Program-made: the position numbers and the translations under genes
Assembly: GCF_035222485.1 (NCBI RefSeq)
Contig: NC_085925.1
Location: forward strand, 434,001 to 498,000
DNA from: Podospora pseudoanserina
Taxonomy: Eukaryota > Ascomycota > Sordariomycetes > Sordariales > Podosporaceae
Length of the DNA stretch: 64,000 nucleotides
Direction: 5' to 3'
In this document: positions 22,191-35,884 of the stretch, piece after piece
How positions within the stretch are numbered: the first letter of the stretch is position 1
How the letters are laid out: every line of letters begins with the position of its first letter
The notes under the pieces: generated by a model
Database searches by the model: none
What the model was told of the DNA's origin: nothing
The model's input: the letters and a program-made list of their open reading frames with translations, nothing else

Positions 22191-24190
22191 CTTAACTCCT
22201 AGATTAATGTTGTTGGGCCCTCATGTGTTTCTTTGTCGAGTTAGGTAATCATGCAAGTTTCACATTTCGACAAGAGCCCAGTATCCCTTTCCTCATCATG
22301 TTTCTACCAAGTCAATTCCCTACAGACTCATCGGAAGGGGCACTCTAACTCCTGCTTTTTCCTAGGGCCGGGACTTGAAAAAAAGACTGGTGACTGTCTA
22401 ACTGGTATATTAATTCTTACCAGGCTGCTGATATGGGTTCCTGGGACTGTTGAGCTGTTATAAACATGTCTAGTTCACAAGTCCATGCATGTCCATATAG
22501 ATGTCTGTTGTGGGACAGCTGAAATGCCAGCCAGTAGTCTTTGGAAGATCATGCCCGGAATTTTAAAGAATCTGGAAGCAGGCTGTTATGGTAATCATGC
22601 TATAACCCCCCCTCCTCGCCTACTGTCATTCTACCTATTACAATATTCCTAAGACTTCCACCGTAGGATCTCACACTAGACAACTTCAGAAATTTCACAC
22701 GGCCCATGTGTTCGCCTCATTCCCTTTGCTCTCTCCTCCAACAGATGAGCCTTATAAAAAGTTGATAGGCTACAATTTTCCAATTGTCAATTCCCGTACT
22801 CATGCTGCCATGACAGTGAAGTGAAGTTACCTGTTGGAGTCTGCCCTTGTTGGCCTCTTCCGCTCTATCGAACCGCAGGTGGGTCTTGTTTCCAGTCTGT
22901 ACCACCAAAGCCGTCAATTCTTCGTGTTGTCTGATCGATATATGATTCGCGGCAGTTTGCATCTCAGACGTTCTTGTCATGTTGGTCAGGAACTCTCCTG
23001 CCAATTCTGCAATGCCCATCTCTAGAGGAGCCGGAGCAGTTCGAAGCCTGGTCTTCGTTTTAGTTTTGGTTATCGGTGAATCGAGCCGAAAGCCTTGGTT
23101 AACCACTGAAAAGTGATGATGGCTATTCTCATGGAGCCAAAGACCTACAGATGTCTTGGTAAAGCTGTCTTCTTTCCCCCTGCAGTTCAGTACCCTTCAC
23201 AAGGGCATACCCTTCCTCAACCACCCGGATGTTACCAATCTCTGACCGTCTCAGTCAACACAGCTAGCGGCTATGGGCCGGGTCAGCACCGGGCCCTGCC
23301 GCTACAGCAGTGGCCGCCGCAGCTTGGGTTGAAGAACTGGGTGTGATGGGTCTCTGTTCTGACTCATTTCAGTTTTGAATATGCCCGTTAACCATCATCT
23401 GTATCAAGTTATTATAGGAAGTAGGTGCTTCCCATGTCCAAGCCAGCGGTCGTCCCAGCTTGGGCCGTTTTCCAAATCAGCACCGCCTGGAAAGAAGATT
23501 GATGCTGCTGAAAAACGAAACCAGCACCGTCTACAAACAAATCAGCATCGCCTACGAGCGAAAAAAGAAGCGTGTGGAAACGTAGCAACCCGTCTATAGA
23601 AAGGTAGGCGGGCCCGCAGTAACACAGGAGGCTTGATTGAGCATATCCTGGATGTCTCGATCCCCGGTAGAGATGAATGCGGCCAGTGGGTTTGGGTTAG
23701 GGGCCCGGCCGGCGCTGAATTTGCGAGACTTCTCTTCTTTCTGTTTGTTCTTCTTCTTTTGGTCTTGCTTTTGTTGTTTTTATTATTGGGGACTCGAGAC
23801 GGGTCTGAGGGGGGGGATCTTGCCCACCGGAGGGTGAGCTTGAAGCCGGGAAGCCAGAGGCCGTCAATTGTATTGTTCGTATTTGCTTGATTGGTTTGAA
23901 GGTTCAAGTAAGATAAAGTAATTTTTTAGGCGACCTTTCGAGCAACTTTTAGAGCGAAAGGGGGAAAAGAAAGGAAATGTAGAGTCGCAGCTTTGGAACA
24001 AAAACAATCTACTGCTTAGCTCATTTCGCTGGCCCAAGCTCCCTTGTGACTTTGAGTATCAAATGCCAGGCCTCAGGCACAACATGTAGACAATAAACAC
24101 TATTATGATAGGTTTATTCCCTACTCTCACCCCAGGACAGGTTTACCAGCTTCAACCATGACCTCTAACTTTCTAACATTCAATCCAATC
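22191..24190. other. Intergenic region with one weak minus-strand ORF
   Basis: 2 kb between array B and the HMG-box gene. A minus-strand stretch at about 23106-22717 is open for about 130 codons and contains a helix-like segment (MGIAELAGEFLTNMTRTSEM), but I do not recognise it and found no partner exon. At about 23475-23565 a CAGCACCG motif recurs at roughly 21- and 44-base spacing. Nothing else is supported. Confidence 0.35.
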
Positions 24191-24349
24191 TATCCTAAAC
24201 TGAACCGATCCTAAAACTCCATCGCCTCCCCCTGCTGCTGCTGCCCTCCTTGTCCCAGCCAACTCCCTCCCCTAACCCACTCCACAACCTCAAACCCAAG
24301 CCTCCTCTCAATCTTCTCATCAACCACAACCTGCTGCTGCTCCCCCTGA

Positions 24350-27012
24350 CTACTGCTCCCCCCCCTCCTGAGACATCAAAACAGGAATCTTGACCGCAAT
24401 CAACCCCCCAGCCTTGATCTCCACACCTCCCCCCTGTTGCTGCTGCTCCTTCGGCGAGAAATTCGACGACTGATGCTGCTGCTGATGCTGCTGCTGATAA
24501 ATCCCCTTGACATAAACCACCAAATCCGCCCCAGCAACGCCCCTCCAAAGCGTAGCCATCCACTGCCAGTGATCCACCGGCGCATATGAATCACTAATGG
24601 GTGTTTGACAAGCAAACTTATCCGACAGCGTCAAGCTAAACCCGCTAGGAAGAAGCGCGATGGGCACCTTTGGGGATGACGCATGACCAGGCAGAGGATG
24701 CCGGTGTCGAGGGGTGGGCGTCATCGACTCGGTATCCGACGAGGGGTGGCTCGCCGACGGGGAGGAGCCCTGCGGGGAAGTGACAAACGAGACAATCTCG
24801 TTCGATTTGGCGTGCCACTTTGTGATGGTGCGGAGGTATGTCTCGAACGGGCTAGAGTCGGATGGTTGGCGGAACGGAACCGGCGTCGTGCTACCGGCTC
24901 TGGAGCCGAGGACGACCTTAGAGCTGCTGGCGTTGCTTTCCCTGCTGGAGAAGCTACCGGTTCGCTCTTTTGTTGTCCCGTCGTCGGACGATTCGTCATC
25001 GGCGGCGTTCCACGTCATGATATCCCAGTTCTCGCCTCTTTCCTGGCGCAGGGCACGCTCGATGACACCGCCTACAAGCTTCATCAAAGACAGATCAACC
25101 CCTTCCACAGCAATTATAGGGCCTCGCCTCTTCTTCCGAGTTCTCTGGGTATCTGAACCCAAAGGAGGAGAAATTCGTTCCAGAACTCGGAGCTTGTTGA
25201 TGTAGGAAATGGACATTACCATCGCTTCCACGCTGTGTCGGGCGGCTTCCTCCTCCTTGGAGTCTTGACGGGTGTTGCTTTGGGGACCAGAAAAGGCAGA
25301 AGGTGGGTGGGAAGAATAGAATGCGGTTTTAGTGCTGGAAGGGTAGGCACTTCCAATTTCGGACTCATTGTCTGGGGAGGTTGGAATTCGAGAAGTAGAA
25401 GGATTACTCGTTGAAGTCGACAGATGGAGGGGAGGCAGGCGGAGGGACTCGTCAAACTCACCACCAGTTGGAGGTTGGGAAGCACCGCCGGAGAGAACAG
25501 ACGACAATGAGCCCGTGCGTTGCTGTTGGGATTGGTGTAGGTATGTTTGATGTTGTGGTGGCGGTGGCGGGTATTGGTGTGAAGGAGGGCCGTACGGAGA
25601 TGACATGGACAACAACAAACTTGGGGCTCTGGGAACGGGTGGAGGAGCCATACTACCCGTGATGCTACCTCCTGACAGTGGGCTCGGTCCTGGGCTGACA
25701 CGAGCAAGCATGGAAGATGGACCCGGCAGTTGCGGAGGCCCGTAACCCGGTGTGGGCGAACTACTCATGCTCATCGAAGCTCGAGACACAGACCCCCTGG
25801 GAGGCCCGGGGTATGAATGAGGTCGTGGAGGAGGGGGTGATGGTAGGGAATGGTAGTTTTGGTAGCTTCCTGCTGCATTGTACCTCCTACGCTTGGCTTC
25901 CGACGGAGAATAAGCATCCTCGTAGTGTTCACGAATATCGTACAGGTTGGCACCACTTCCTTGTGGTCCCCATTGAGGTCGAGCGGCTCCTCTTGCCGAA
26001 GCAGGCGTCGGTGGAGGTTGCTGGTGGCGAGGGTAGCCCGGAGGTGGTGGATGGCCTCCTCCGCCTGGAAAAGGGGGCTGTTTCGCCGCCGTGGGAGTCA
26101 TGAATGGCGTAGATGGTGTTCTCGGGGTGGCAATGTATCTTCCTCCACAGTTTGGACACTTGTGTGGATCTTGCCCTGGCGCAGTTGTTCTACCTGATGG
26201 AGCACCACTCTTGTTTCCTCTTCTCGGCTGATATCGATAGCCTGGAAACTGTGTCTGATGCCGCAGCTTTTCCGCCTCTGCCAGCTCTTTCCACCTGTTT
26301 TTGGACTCTTCTGGCTCAGCCTTCCAGTTCTCGCCAATGATCTTGGAAATATCCGGGTTGGCGAGACCAGGATTTTGTTGAACAATCGTCGCTTGATGGG
26401 CTTGGCGATAGAGTATAAAAGCTGACCACAGCCCGAAATCAGCGATCAACTTATAGCAAAGGCACAAAAAAATAAAAACATACCGTTTCTTGGTCTTGGA
26501 ATCTTCGGTGGAGGTGCGCAAAGACAGACAAGATCCTGCCCAGAACCGTTGTCCTCTGGAACACGGTCACCGTGAAAAGAACTGGGATTGCTTGTAGGTG
26601 TCTGAAGGGTCAAGCTTTCGATCCGTGAATGGTTGTTGGCTTCCTCCGTGTTAATGGACGCCGCTCGCTTTCTAGTTATTGGCCCGCTGCCGAGCTGAAA
26701 AATATGCCCGTGCGAAGAGGAAGAAAAAGAAGAAGAGCCACGAGTAGAATGGGCAGGGCCAGAGGGTAAAAGAGGAGCTGAGGTCACAATGTGAGTGTCT
26801 TGTCTTGTCGATGTGGCCCTTGCAGCCGGTATTGATGCTGACTCTCCGCCTCCGACGGCTGTTCTTATGGACGAAGATGTGGACGGTGTGCTTCCCCCTC
26901 CTGCCAACATCGCAGCAGACATGGCTGAGCGGGTTAAAGGGCCAGTCTGCTGCTGCTGATGTGGTTGCTGCTGTTGCTGCTGCTGTGAGGACGAAGGTAT
27001 TACTTCTGTCAT
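24350..27012 (-). CDS. HMG-box (SOX/MATA type) transcription factor
   Basis: Two exons, 27012..26484 and 26421..24350, giving 866 aa; the 62-nt intron (GTATGT, GTCAG) falls inside the HMG box. The N-terminus is Gln- and Ser-rich. The box, about 170-240, reads PPPKIPRPRN, AFILYRQAHQATIV, ISKIIGENWK and LAEAEKLRHQTQFPGYRYQP, a sequence-specific box like Ste11 and Rox1. A short CPNCGGRYIATPRTP motif follows, then a long Pro/Ser-rich region. Fungal members control mating, fruiting or hypoxia; which one applies is unknown. The frame ends at a TAG just after a run of eight G (plus-strand C 24358-24365). In the next frame a coherent 45-50-residue extension runs to a TAG at 24211-24213, so the annotated C-terminus is doubtful. 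Confidence 0.88.
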
Positions 27013-28578
27013 TTTTCCTCACCCTTTTCCCATCGGGCTGATTAGCGTCTCGAGCTCTCTGAAAAAAAAAAGAGGCAAAGAAGGAAAAGACCAGAAAAAG
27101 CTTTGTGTTGAGTAAGACAACAAACGGATTAGATGGGAAGACTGGTAGGGAGTGGAGGGGCCTACAGCCAGAAAGACTAGTCCGCAGATTGATCCAGTCT
27201 ATCGGGACGCACAATCTCCCACCTCTCCTCTCTCTCCTCACCGGGCACCCCTACTCCTGGATATGGCGTTTGACCTGTCTCTCCACCTCCACCTGGGAGA
27301 CGAAGCCTGAGGTAAGCTGGGCTGGGCTGGACAGGACAGGGCAGGGCCGGGTCTGACGAGGTGTATGACTGGCCTGCCTGTCTCTCTGTATGTATGCCTT
27401 GGAATGAGGACAGGAGATGGTGTCGTAAAAGAATCCGGACCAGAAAGAAACTGCCAAACAAGGAAACTCCATCTACACCCAAGAGGTTCCGTTGTGGTTG
27501 GCCAGTTGCCGTGCGTCTGCGTATGAGCGGTGTCAAGAGGAGGCAAAGGCCTCTCTCCGTCTCTGCAAGTGTTATCTGTCTGAGTGACTTCCCGCCAGGA
27601 GAGAATGGGGAAAAAAAACAACAATCAATAGGAGTATATGTCGGGATTGTATCCTTTGTGATCTGTCTTCCCCGTTAATTTCACCGTCCCCAGACAATGC
27701 CAGAGACCCCTCTCCAGATGGCCAACAACGGGAGAAAGAGACAGATAATGGATGACCGTATCATTGGGTGCCCCAGAGAGTATTGCTCCGTGGCTGACGG
27801 TGGGTGCTAGTCTAAAATGACATTATTACGAACGACAGCGTGATCGGCCTAGTGACAACAGATGGAAAATAGTGGGCAGTCCAGAGGCGCGTAGCTGTGG
27901 TTGTGGTTGTGGTTGTCGATGTCTCGGGAGCCAGTATGCGCCGCAGCTCCAACGTTGGCTGCACCAGACTTTTTCTTTGTCCCCGCGTTTGCAGACATTC
28001 CGTTCGCAGTGGCCCATTTCAGGCCAGAAATCGTCTTGATCCAGCCTCTCTCTGCCATAACAATGCCAAAGGCACAAGGAATGTGGGAGCATGCCGTTGA
28101 GGAATGAGCACGCTGGACAAAGACCATGGTGAACCGAAACAGGTCTGGCCCCTCTTCTGACATCCTCTTGTTCGCTTCAAATTCCAGCCCAAGAGGGGTC
28201 CCGATTGTTGGCCAGAGTGTGGGGAAGACGGTCATAAAGAAAGAAAAAATATGATAGTAGTTGTTGTCGTTGGGTTGCTGTTATATCATCCTGTCATTCT
28301 CAAGCGCAGTCCCGCCAGCCAGCTCCCGTCGCAAATGTTCCCTTCCTCCAAAACAGATATCATAACAAAAGCAGAAAAAAAGTGATTACGCGCCAACTCC
28401 GATCTGCAACGCAGTTTTCCCATCCAAACCGGTATCCTCATCTATCATACGTGCTAAAATCAGAGATGTGACCAGTACCTATCCGCCGTGCTCTAAGCTT
28501 GCTTAGCCGCTACCCCTGAATCACCCCACCGCTCCGAGACCGACGATATAGAACTTCGATGTGTGCTGAGAACCGAGT
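27013..28578. other. HMG gene promoter and leader; weak ORF
   Basis: No gene is well supported. A minus-strand ATG frame at 28235-27849 (128 codons) is open but carries no recognised domain, and its end is a repetitive Asn-His stretch. The rest is leader and spacer with G-rich pentamer runs near 27320-27350. Confidence 0.35.
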
Positions 28579-30139
<1,561 letters not shown>

Positions 30140-30622
30140 ATTCGATGCTGGTGTTTGTGTCTTTGTCTTTCGAAGAGATGATTTGTATCAGATGTCGCCA
30201 ATTCGAAGTTGTTCGTTTCAAAAGGCGTCTGTTTGATGGCGGTGGAAAGGCTGCGAACTTGGGAGAGAAAGGCGGACGCGAGCTCTGGAAGCTCTCAAAT
30301 TTCCAGGAAACGCGATTGATCACTGCCAACCAAAAGCCAAACCAGGTGGTCTGTGCACTGGCGTATAAATAAATGACTGAAAGTTGAGCAAAGCATCAGC
30401 AGAGTCGGTGACTCTGTGGTTGAATTACTATTAGATGAGTGCATATAGTGGTTATTTTGTAGTTATTCAACATATTCGACACCATGATTCCAAGTGTTGA
30501 CTTGTCTATTTGCCGTATCTCTCATGACACTTACCAGTGAATGTTTTAGGGTTAGGGTTCCCGCATCAGTACCACTACCCCCTTTTAGTCCTGACCTATG
30601 CCGCCACTTTCATATCCATCTC
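30140..30622. other. RVB1 promoter and 3' end of the transporter gene
   Basis: Short spacer between two minus-strand genes. It contains the telomere-like tract listed separately and an A/T-rich segment near 30360-30490. No gene. Confidence 0.5.
30544..30559. repeat. Short interstitial telomere-type repeat
   Basis: TTTTAGGGTTAGGGTT holds two TTAGGG units, the telomere repeat of most filamentous fungi. Too short to show a former chromosome end; it may be a protein-binding telobox. Confidence 0.6.
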
Positions 30623-32092
30623 TCATCTACTTCTCAACCTATCCATTTCCACAGATCCCTCCTCGTCCCCAGAGCTTGTGTCCTCTCCATTCAACATCGG
30701 CACCCCTTCTTCTCTACTATTGGCACCGCCCCCTTCCACATCCTGCTCCTTGGACCCCGCCCCTTCCACCTTCTTCTTGCCCAGAGCCGCCCACATTGCC
30801 CCTCCCAAGATCAAGGCACACCCCATCACACTCCACAGCCCCATTGTATGTCCAAACACCCACCTGTCAAACCCAGCAGCAAACAGCATGTGAGTGTATA
30901 CCATTGCCGTCGCCCTGTTGCTCTTTTCTCCTGCGAGCCCTGCCGTCAACAGAAACTGCAAACCGAAGCCGCATATACCCAAGATTCCCAACAGAAACCA
31001 CTGATGACCTGACGACGGAAACCCAAATCTGATGGCTGGCTGTCCGATATCCAGCAGTGGGCAGACAAGTAAAGCAGTGGTGCTGACGATGGTGCTAAAA
31101 ACAGAGAAATAGTTGACCGTGATTAGCGGGTGTGTCCGTTTGCCTATCCAGCGGATGGTACTGTATGCCCCCGCTGCTCCAAGGACGCCGAGTAAGGCAA
31201 CCAAGATGGCGAAAAGACGTTGGGTAGGTGTTGCATTGTCTCCAGGTGGATGGTGAGAACCTTCCCCTGACGATGGCGGAGGTGAATCAGTGGAAGACGA
31301 GAAGAGTGAAGTGGGTTTAGCGATGAGGACAACTCCTCCGAGGGCTATGAACGAGGCGATCTGTTCTTTGCGAGTGAACGGGTCCTTGAGCAGCAGGTGG
31401 CATATGTAGCCTGCTACACAGGGGGCGAGGAAGGTGATGACTGTTGCCTCGGCCAGGGGAAGGTACATCATGGAATACCACATGCCATAGATACCAAACT
31501 GCGGGCTTGTTAGTATCAGAGCTCGTAGTTAAAGGGGATAATCTCCACATACGAATCCGCTGAACCCTCTAAGAAGCAACAGAGATCTGATATTCCTGGG
31601 ACCCATGGGAAAATCGGGGATGTTCTTCCAGTACATGTATATGCAAGAGAGTATCGAGGTGACGCTCATCCGCACAAAGAGAATCTGGAGAGGGTGCATT
31701 CCATCTCCTTCTAACTCGAGTAGCCTTGCCGAAACGTTCATGAGAGCACCAAACAACTGTGCAAAGACCACCAATATCGGTCCCTTATTCTTCTTCCAGA
31801 ATGCATGACATGACCTCGAGAAGGCACTTTGCTTTTGCTTCTCTCGAGAAAGGGTAGGGGACCTTGGCGAGGCTGGAGCTGGAGCACGGCGTGAAGGTGA
31901 GGACGATAAGGCTCCTCGTTGCGGGTTTGGACTGACAGACCGTGATCGAAGACCTTGTATGTTTGTTGTCAAGTATGGCGATGAAGTCCTAACCTTGCCA
32001 GTGGCCACCACCTCCATGGGAAGGTTGTCAATGACACCGTCATCATCCCTCTGCTCAGACTGTTTGCTAGGTACGTTTAGATAACGGGACAT
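30623..32092 (-). CDS. EamA/DMT-type membrane transporter (SLC35-like)
   Basis: 471-aa integral membrane protein in two exons, 32092..31553 and 31498..30623, with a 54-nt intron in phase 0. About 100 polar, Ser/Pro/Arg-rich residues precede some ten hydrophobic segments in two EamA-like halves: GPILVVFAQLFGALMNVSAR opens the first half and WFLLGILGICGFGLQFLLTA lies in the second. A Ser/Pro loop of about 25 residues interrupts the halves, and an acidic tail follows the last helix. The superfamily exports or exchanges metabolites, drugs or nucleotide sugars; the substrate is not readable. The start ATG at 32092 is the first in frame. It is divergent from the macro-domain gene and tandem with RVB1. 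Confidence 0.88.
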
Positions 32093-33029
32093 AATTGCGG
32101 AGAATATAAGTGTATTTGGACAAAAACCACAAGAGGATTACTCATCTTGCCCGTTAACAAGATGTAGAAAGAGGAAAAGAAGTTTATGGTTCAACGAGAA
32201 AAAGCCAAACCTACCTAAGCATCTCAAAAGCGGAGAGAATAGCATGCCCGGGGGCTGTTATCCCCGGACCGGGCGAAGTGCTAGGCACACCTTAAGCCTG
32301 ACTGACTGCTTGGGCGACGGAACTGCGACTGTGAATGGTCAACACAAACAGACGCCATGCTGTGATCCAGGCTGGCAGGCAGTAACAGCCATCGGATACG
32401 GGAACCGTTCGTCGGATGCCAGGGGTCGACCATACTATGGCTCTACCCGCCCGATATCGCGGCGGGTGACATTGAACGTCGGTTTTTGCGTGCTTCATCT
32501 CTGCGTCATTCGAACGGTGCTAAATCCAAGGACAGAAGGTGTTTGGTTAGGAGGGGTAGGTATGTGGGGGTCGGCGTCATATGAGTGCTTATCCACTCGA
32601 ATTTTGGCTTCAAGGCCCATAAACAGTACGTAGTATCCACAGCCACTTTGACCGTCTCTGAAGAGCATCAGATTATCTTTGGAAGCCTCTTCGCTAGGCA
32701 GGTCTCTCGTCGGAGAGTTATTGTATTGGCTGGCTGAGAGTTGCAGTGTCGGTGTGGAAGAAATGAAGAAATGAAAGGAGTGATCGGCAAAGGAATTCAT
32801 TGACAGGCTTGGCTCGTGCTTTCCCAGATCCCAGATCCCAGATAGACAATGGTTACACAATCAGCAAGAACTCTCATTTATAGACGCGTCGATTGTCTGC
32901 ATCACCTGTCATTTTTGTTTGGCGAAACTGCTGTTGTATCATTCTTGGAAGGCAACGCCATGGCAAACTCCAAGCACCTCCTCACTACTCATCTATCTTC
33001 ATATAAGACCGACCTCCACACGCACATTC
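32093..33029. other. Divergent promoter between the transporter and macro-domain genes
   Basis: About 0.94 kb with no gene. The sequence before 33030 is AT-rich, with a TATAAGA-like element at 33002, about 28 bases before the ATG. Confidence 0.45.
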
Positions 33030-34349
33030 ATGGCCTCCAAGAGACGCATTGGTCCCATTGTTGGTGCCTCCTCTAAATCAGTGAACCATCGCATCACCGA
33101 TTTTTATGGTCCACCAGCCCGATTGAAGCGGCAAAAGACCCAAGATTATATCCTGGACTCTGCCACTGAGCCCCAGTCGACCACAATGGCATCATCCCTG
33201 GCCGAATCATCCTGGGAGGACAAGCCCTCATTGGCAGACCTCAACTTATTCTCCCAAGAGGAACAAAACTGGGAAGTGAGAGACACCAAACCACCACCCC
33301 AACCTCAACGTCAAAAGGTCAACACAGGAGGAGGCTTTCATCAGTCTAACAAGAAACAGCACTACACCCGAACCAGGGCATCATGTACCGCGACAGTTCA
33401 CTCACTTCCTGGAAAAACTCGCTCTGAACCAAAGACTAGAAAACTTGTCCTCACCTACGAGCAGGGTGATTTGTTTGATGCCCCGCCCAACAGTGTCCTC
33501 ATTCACGCCTGTAATACGATTGGCAAGTGGGGAGGCGGTATTGCTCTCGCTTTCAAGAAGTCTTACCCAGCTGCCTTTGAGATTTACAGGAAGCATTGTC
33601 AAGAGTTTACCCCGGATGAGCTCGTCGGGACGGCTCTTCTCATTACCCCTCAGTCCGACATATATTGGCATGTCCGGGATGATGAGGTCGAAGTTGGTAG
33701 TGTGGAGGGTGACGACGAAGCCAAAGATGCCCCTGAGGTCAAAGACGAAGATAGAGCTGAAGTTGACGAGAATGAGGTTGGCAACGCTGGGGTACAAGGC
33801 ACCGATGGCAAAACAAGCAACGCCAGCAAAGAACCCCCAGAAGAAGAAACCACCAACTGGATCCAAGTCCCAAAACGCTCCATACACCCCCAAGAACAGA
33901 GATTCAACTGGGCCAGGCAGAACGACGACGATGGTTCCAAAGATGAATCCAACCCCCAGCGCCGGTCCCCCCACGAAAAAGACATCCACTACGTCGCCTG
34001 TCTCTTCACCAGCAAGAACGTCGGCGCCAAGCGGGACCCCCCGGATGAGATCCTCAAGCACACCGAGTTAGCCATGCTCAATTTCTTGTCCAAGCTCAAC
34101 GACGTCAAGTTCAACCAGGAGGACTGCCCTTTTATTCCCCAAGTCAGGATGTGCAAGATCAACTCGGGGCTTTTTGGCGTTCCGTGGGAGCGGACGAGTG
34201 GGTTGCTGGATGGGATGCCGCTGAGCAGGTTCCAGACGTGGGGGAGGGGGGATTTTAAGATTGTGGTGGCTTCCAAAGACGGCGATGGTGTGGTGAACGA
34301 GGAGAACGGGGAGAAGAAGATGTCCAAGGGGGAGGAATGGAGGGAATAG
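33030..34349 (+). CDS. Macro-domain protein (ADP-ribose-1''-phosphatase/POA1-like)
   Basis: Single-exon 439-aa protein. The macro domain starts at about residue 137 with LVLTYEQGDLFDAPPNSVLI, followed by HACNTIGKWGGGIALAFKK, the ADP-ribose-binding loop with its GGG. It resumes near residue 317 with DIHYVACLFTS and ends with the second loop INSGLFGVPWERT. Between the halves, about 215-315, lies an acidic, low-complexity insertion rich in Glu, Asp and Asn that yeast Poa1 (177 aa) lacks. The first 130 residues are also poorly ordered and basic. Family members bind ADP-ribose and may remove the 1''-phosphate made during tRNA splicing, or ADP-ribose from proteins. The ATG at 33030 is the only one upstream of the domain in frame. 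Confidence 0.88.
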   Translation: MASKRRIGPIVGASSKSVNHRITDFYGPPARLKRQKTQDYILDSATEPQSTTMASSLAESSWEDKPSLADLNLFSQEEQNWEVRDTKPPPQPQRQKVNTGGGFHQSNKKQHYTRTRASCTATVHSLPGKTRSEPKTRKLVLTYEQGDLFDAPPNSVLIHACNTIGKWGGGIALAFKKSYPAAFEIYRKHCQEFTPDELVGTALLITPQSDIYWHVRDDEVEVGSVEGDDEAKDAPEVKDEDRAEVDENEVGNAGVQGTDGKTSNASKEPPEEETTNWIQVPKRSIHPQEQRFNWARQNDDDGSKDESNPQRRSPHEKDIHYVACLFTSKNVGAKRDPPDEILKHTELAMLNFLSKLNDVKFNQEDCPFIPQVRMCKINSGLFGVPWERTSGLLDGMPLSRFQTWGRGDFKIVVASKDGDGVVNEENGEKKMSKGEEWRE

Positions 34350-34653
34350 GCGTACAGATGAGCCTGGATAATCCAATAGATACAATGGGGGTGGTATGTT
34401 CGCAGGCTTTAAACGCAGCTTAATAGACATCTATTGACATCTGAACACACTTGAATCATATGCTCTCCTATAATCCCATTCATATCAAGGTCCTCTGACG
34501 GCTCATGTACATATGCAGCTAAAACGCCGTTGTCCACTATTACTCTGTTGATCATCCCGTAAGACAATACCCAAAACTCCATCGCTATGATATATCTTCC
34601 TTCCCGTGAAAAAAAGAAAGAAAAAAGAACAGCAAATCCCACATCTTCAAAAC

Positions 34654-35283
34654 CTATCTCCGCCTGATGGCGCTAACAACATCAGCATCCCCCTCCAAAT
34701 CATCATCCAACCCATCCTCCAAGTCCTCCTCCCCAATATCCATCCTATCCACCTGCTGACTCTGCGACTGCGACCCCGACCCCTCCAGCTGGACACTCTG
34801 ACTCTGACTCTGGCTCCCACTCCCCGCACTTGCCCCCCTATCCTTCCGCGGCCGTCCCCTCTTCCCCTTGGCCTTCTCCCCCCCTTCCCCACCAGCCTTC
34901 TCCTTCTCCCGATCGGCCTTCTCCTTCTCCTCCCTCTCGGCATCCTTCATCCACTGATCCTCGATATTGAAATTCTTCCTCGCGGCCTCAATCTCCTTCT
35001 TCTTCTCAAACACCTCCTGGATCTTGCCCATGAACCTCGGGTTGCGGCGCATAGCGAACTCAAAGTCTTCAAACTTGACCTTTTGGCGGCCAGCGTGGTG
35101 GGCGGCGCGGGTGGCCTCGAAAGAGACGCCCTGGATGAAGTCGGTGAGGACCTCGTCGAGGAGGCGGACCGTCTCGTTGAGGGGGAGGCGGGCGTCGCCG
35201 TGGGAGTAGAGGAGCTGGGCGAGCTCGTTGTGGCCAAAGTTCATCTTGCCGACATTTTTGCCGGCGCGGGCGCGGGGTTCCAT
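34654..35283 (-). CDS. TAF13: TFIID subunit TAF13
   Basis: 209-aa single-exon gene. Residues about 14-95 form a histone fold of the TAF13 type: ELAQLLYSHGDARLPLNETV, then DEVLTDFIQGVSFEATRAAH, then KVKFEDFEFAMRRNP. TAF13 pairs with TAF11 in TFIID and contacts TBP during RNA polymerase II promoter recognition. The C-terminal half is charged: a Lys/Glu coiled region, an AT-hook-like KGKRGRPRKDR, a Ser-Gln repeat and an acidic end. Yeast Taf13 is 167 aa. The ATG at 35283 is the first in frame. It is divergent from KSH1. Confidence 0.92.
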   Translation of the reverse strand: MEPRARAGKNVGKMNFGHNELAQLLYSHGDARLPLNETVRLLDEVLTDFIQGVSFEATRAAHHAGRQKVKFEDFEFAMRRNPRFMGKIQEVFEKKKEIEAARKNFNIEDQWMKDAEREEKEKADREKEKAGGEGGEKAKGKRGRPRKDRGASAGSGSQSQSQSVQLEGSGSQSQSQQVDRMDIGEEDLEDGLDDDLEGDADVVSAIRRR

Positions 35284-35884
35284 TTTGGGGTTGTTGGAGG
35301 GGGGGAGGGAGTTGGTCACGGCTTGCGAGGATGGGTGGGTGGGTGGTGATTATTGGGAAGGTTGGAATGAGTTGTAGTTCGCGTTTGTGTTGTGAGCTTG
35401 TGACGTTGTCGATGGATGGATGTCGAACGCGCGATTGTCTTTTGGTTCAGAATCTTTGTCGACAATCATTGACAAGTTTATCCTCTTCGGGCGGTCGATA
35501 TCAGCGATGGGGTAATCTGAACAGCTTCGTCAAAAGTTACAGCCGTTGATGATGATGGAAGAAGGAAGCATCGTCCATCAAGGTCCCCGCAAAAAGTCGT
35601 CGTGTGGAGCTCCCAAACGAACGGTTCCAGAACTTCCAGCCGCACATCCCTGCCAGGGGCTCCACCTTCGCCCTGTTTAAAAGTGGGTCCAGACAGGTGG
35701 CCCGAGCTTGTCAGGACACGACACGGGGGTCACTTTGGCTTCAATTCAGAGGTGATGACATCTTTATTTCTGGCCGGCAACTCACAGCGTACTTCACACA
35801 TACCATCTCGCAACACCAAATCACCCCAATATTGTATCAAACCATAAAAATCTGAAGACAATCGATAAGAATAAAACCGACAAA
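35284..35884. promoter_or_regulatory. Shared divergent promoter of TAF13 and KSH1
   Basis: A 600-bp region between two oppositely transcribed housekeeping genes. I see no other gene and no motif strong enough to name. Confidence 0.5.

Noticed and set aside
22717-23106. Minus-strand 130-codon frame
   Set aside because: Some helix-like text, but no ATG with good context, no partner exon and no family; kept only as a note in the intergenic entry.
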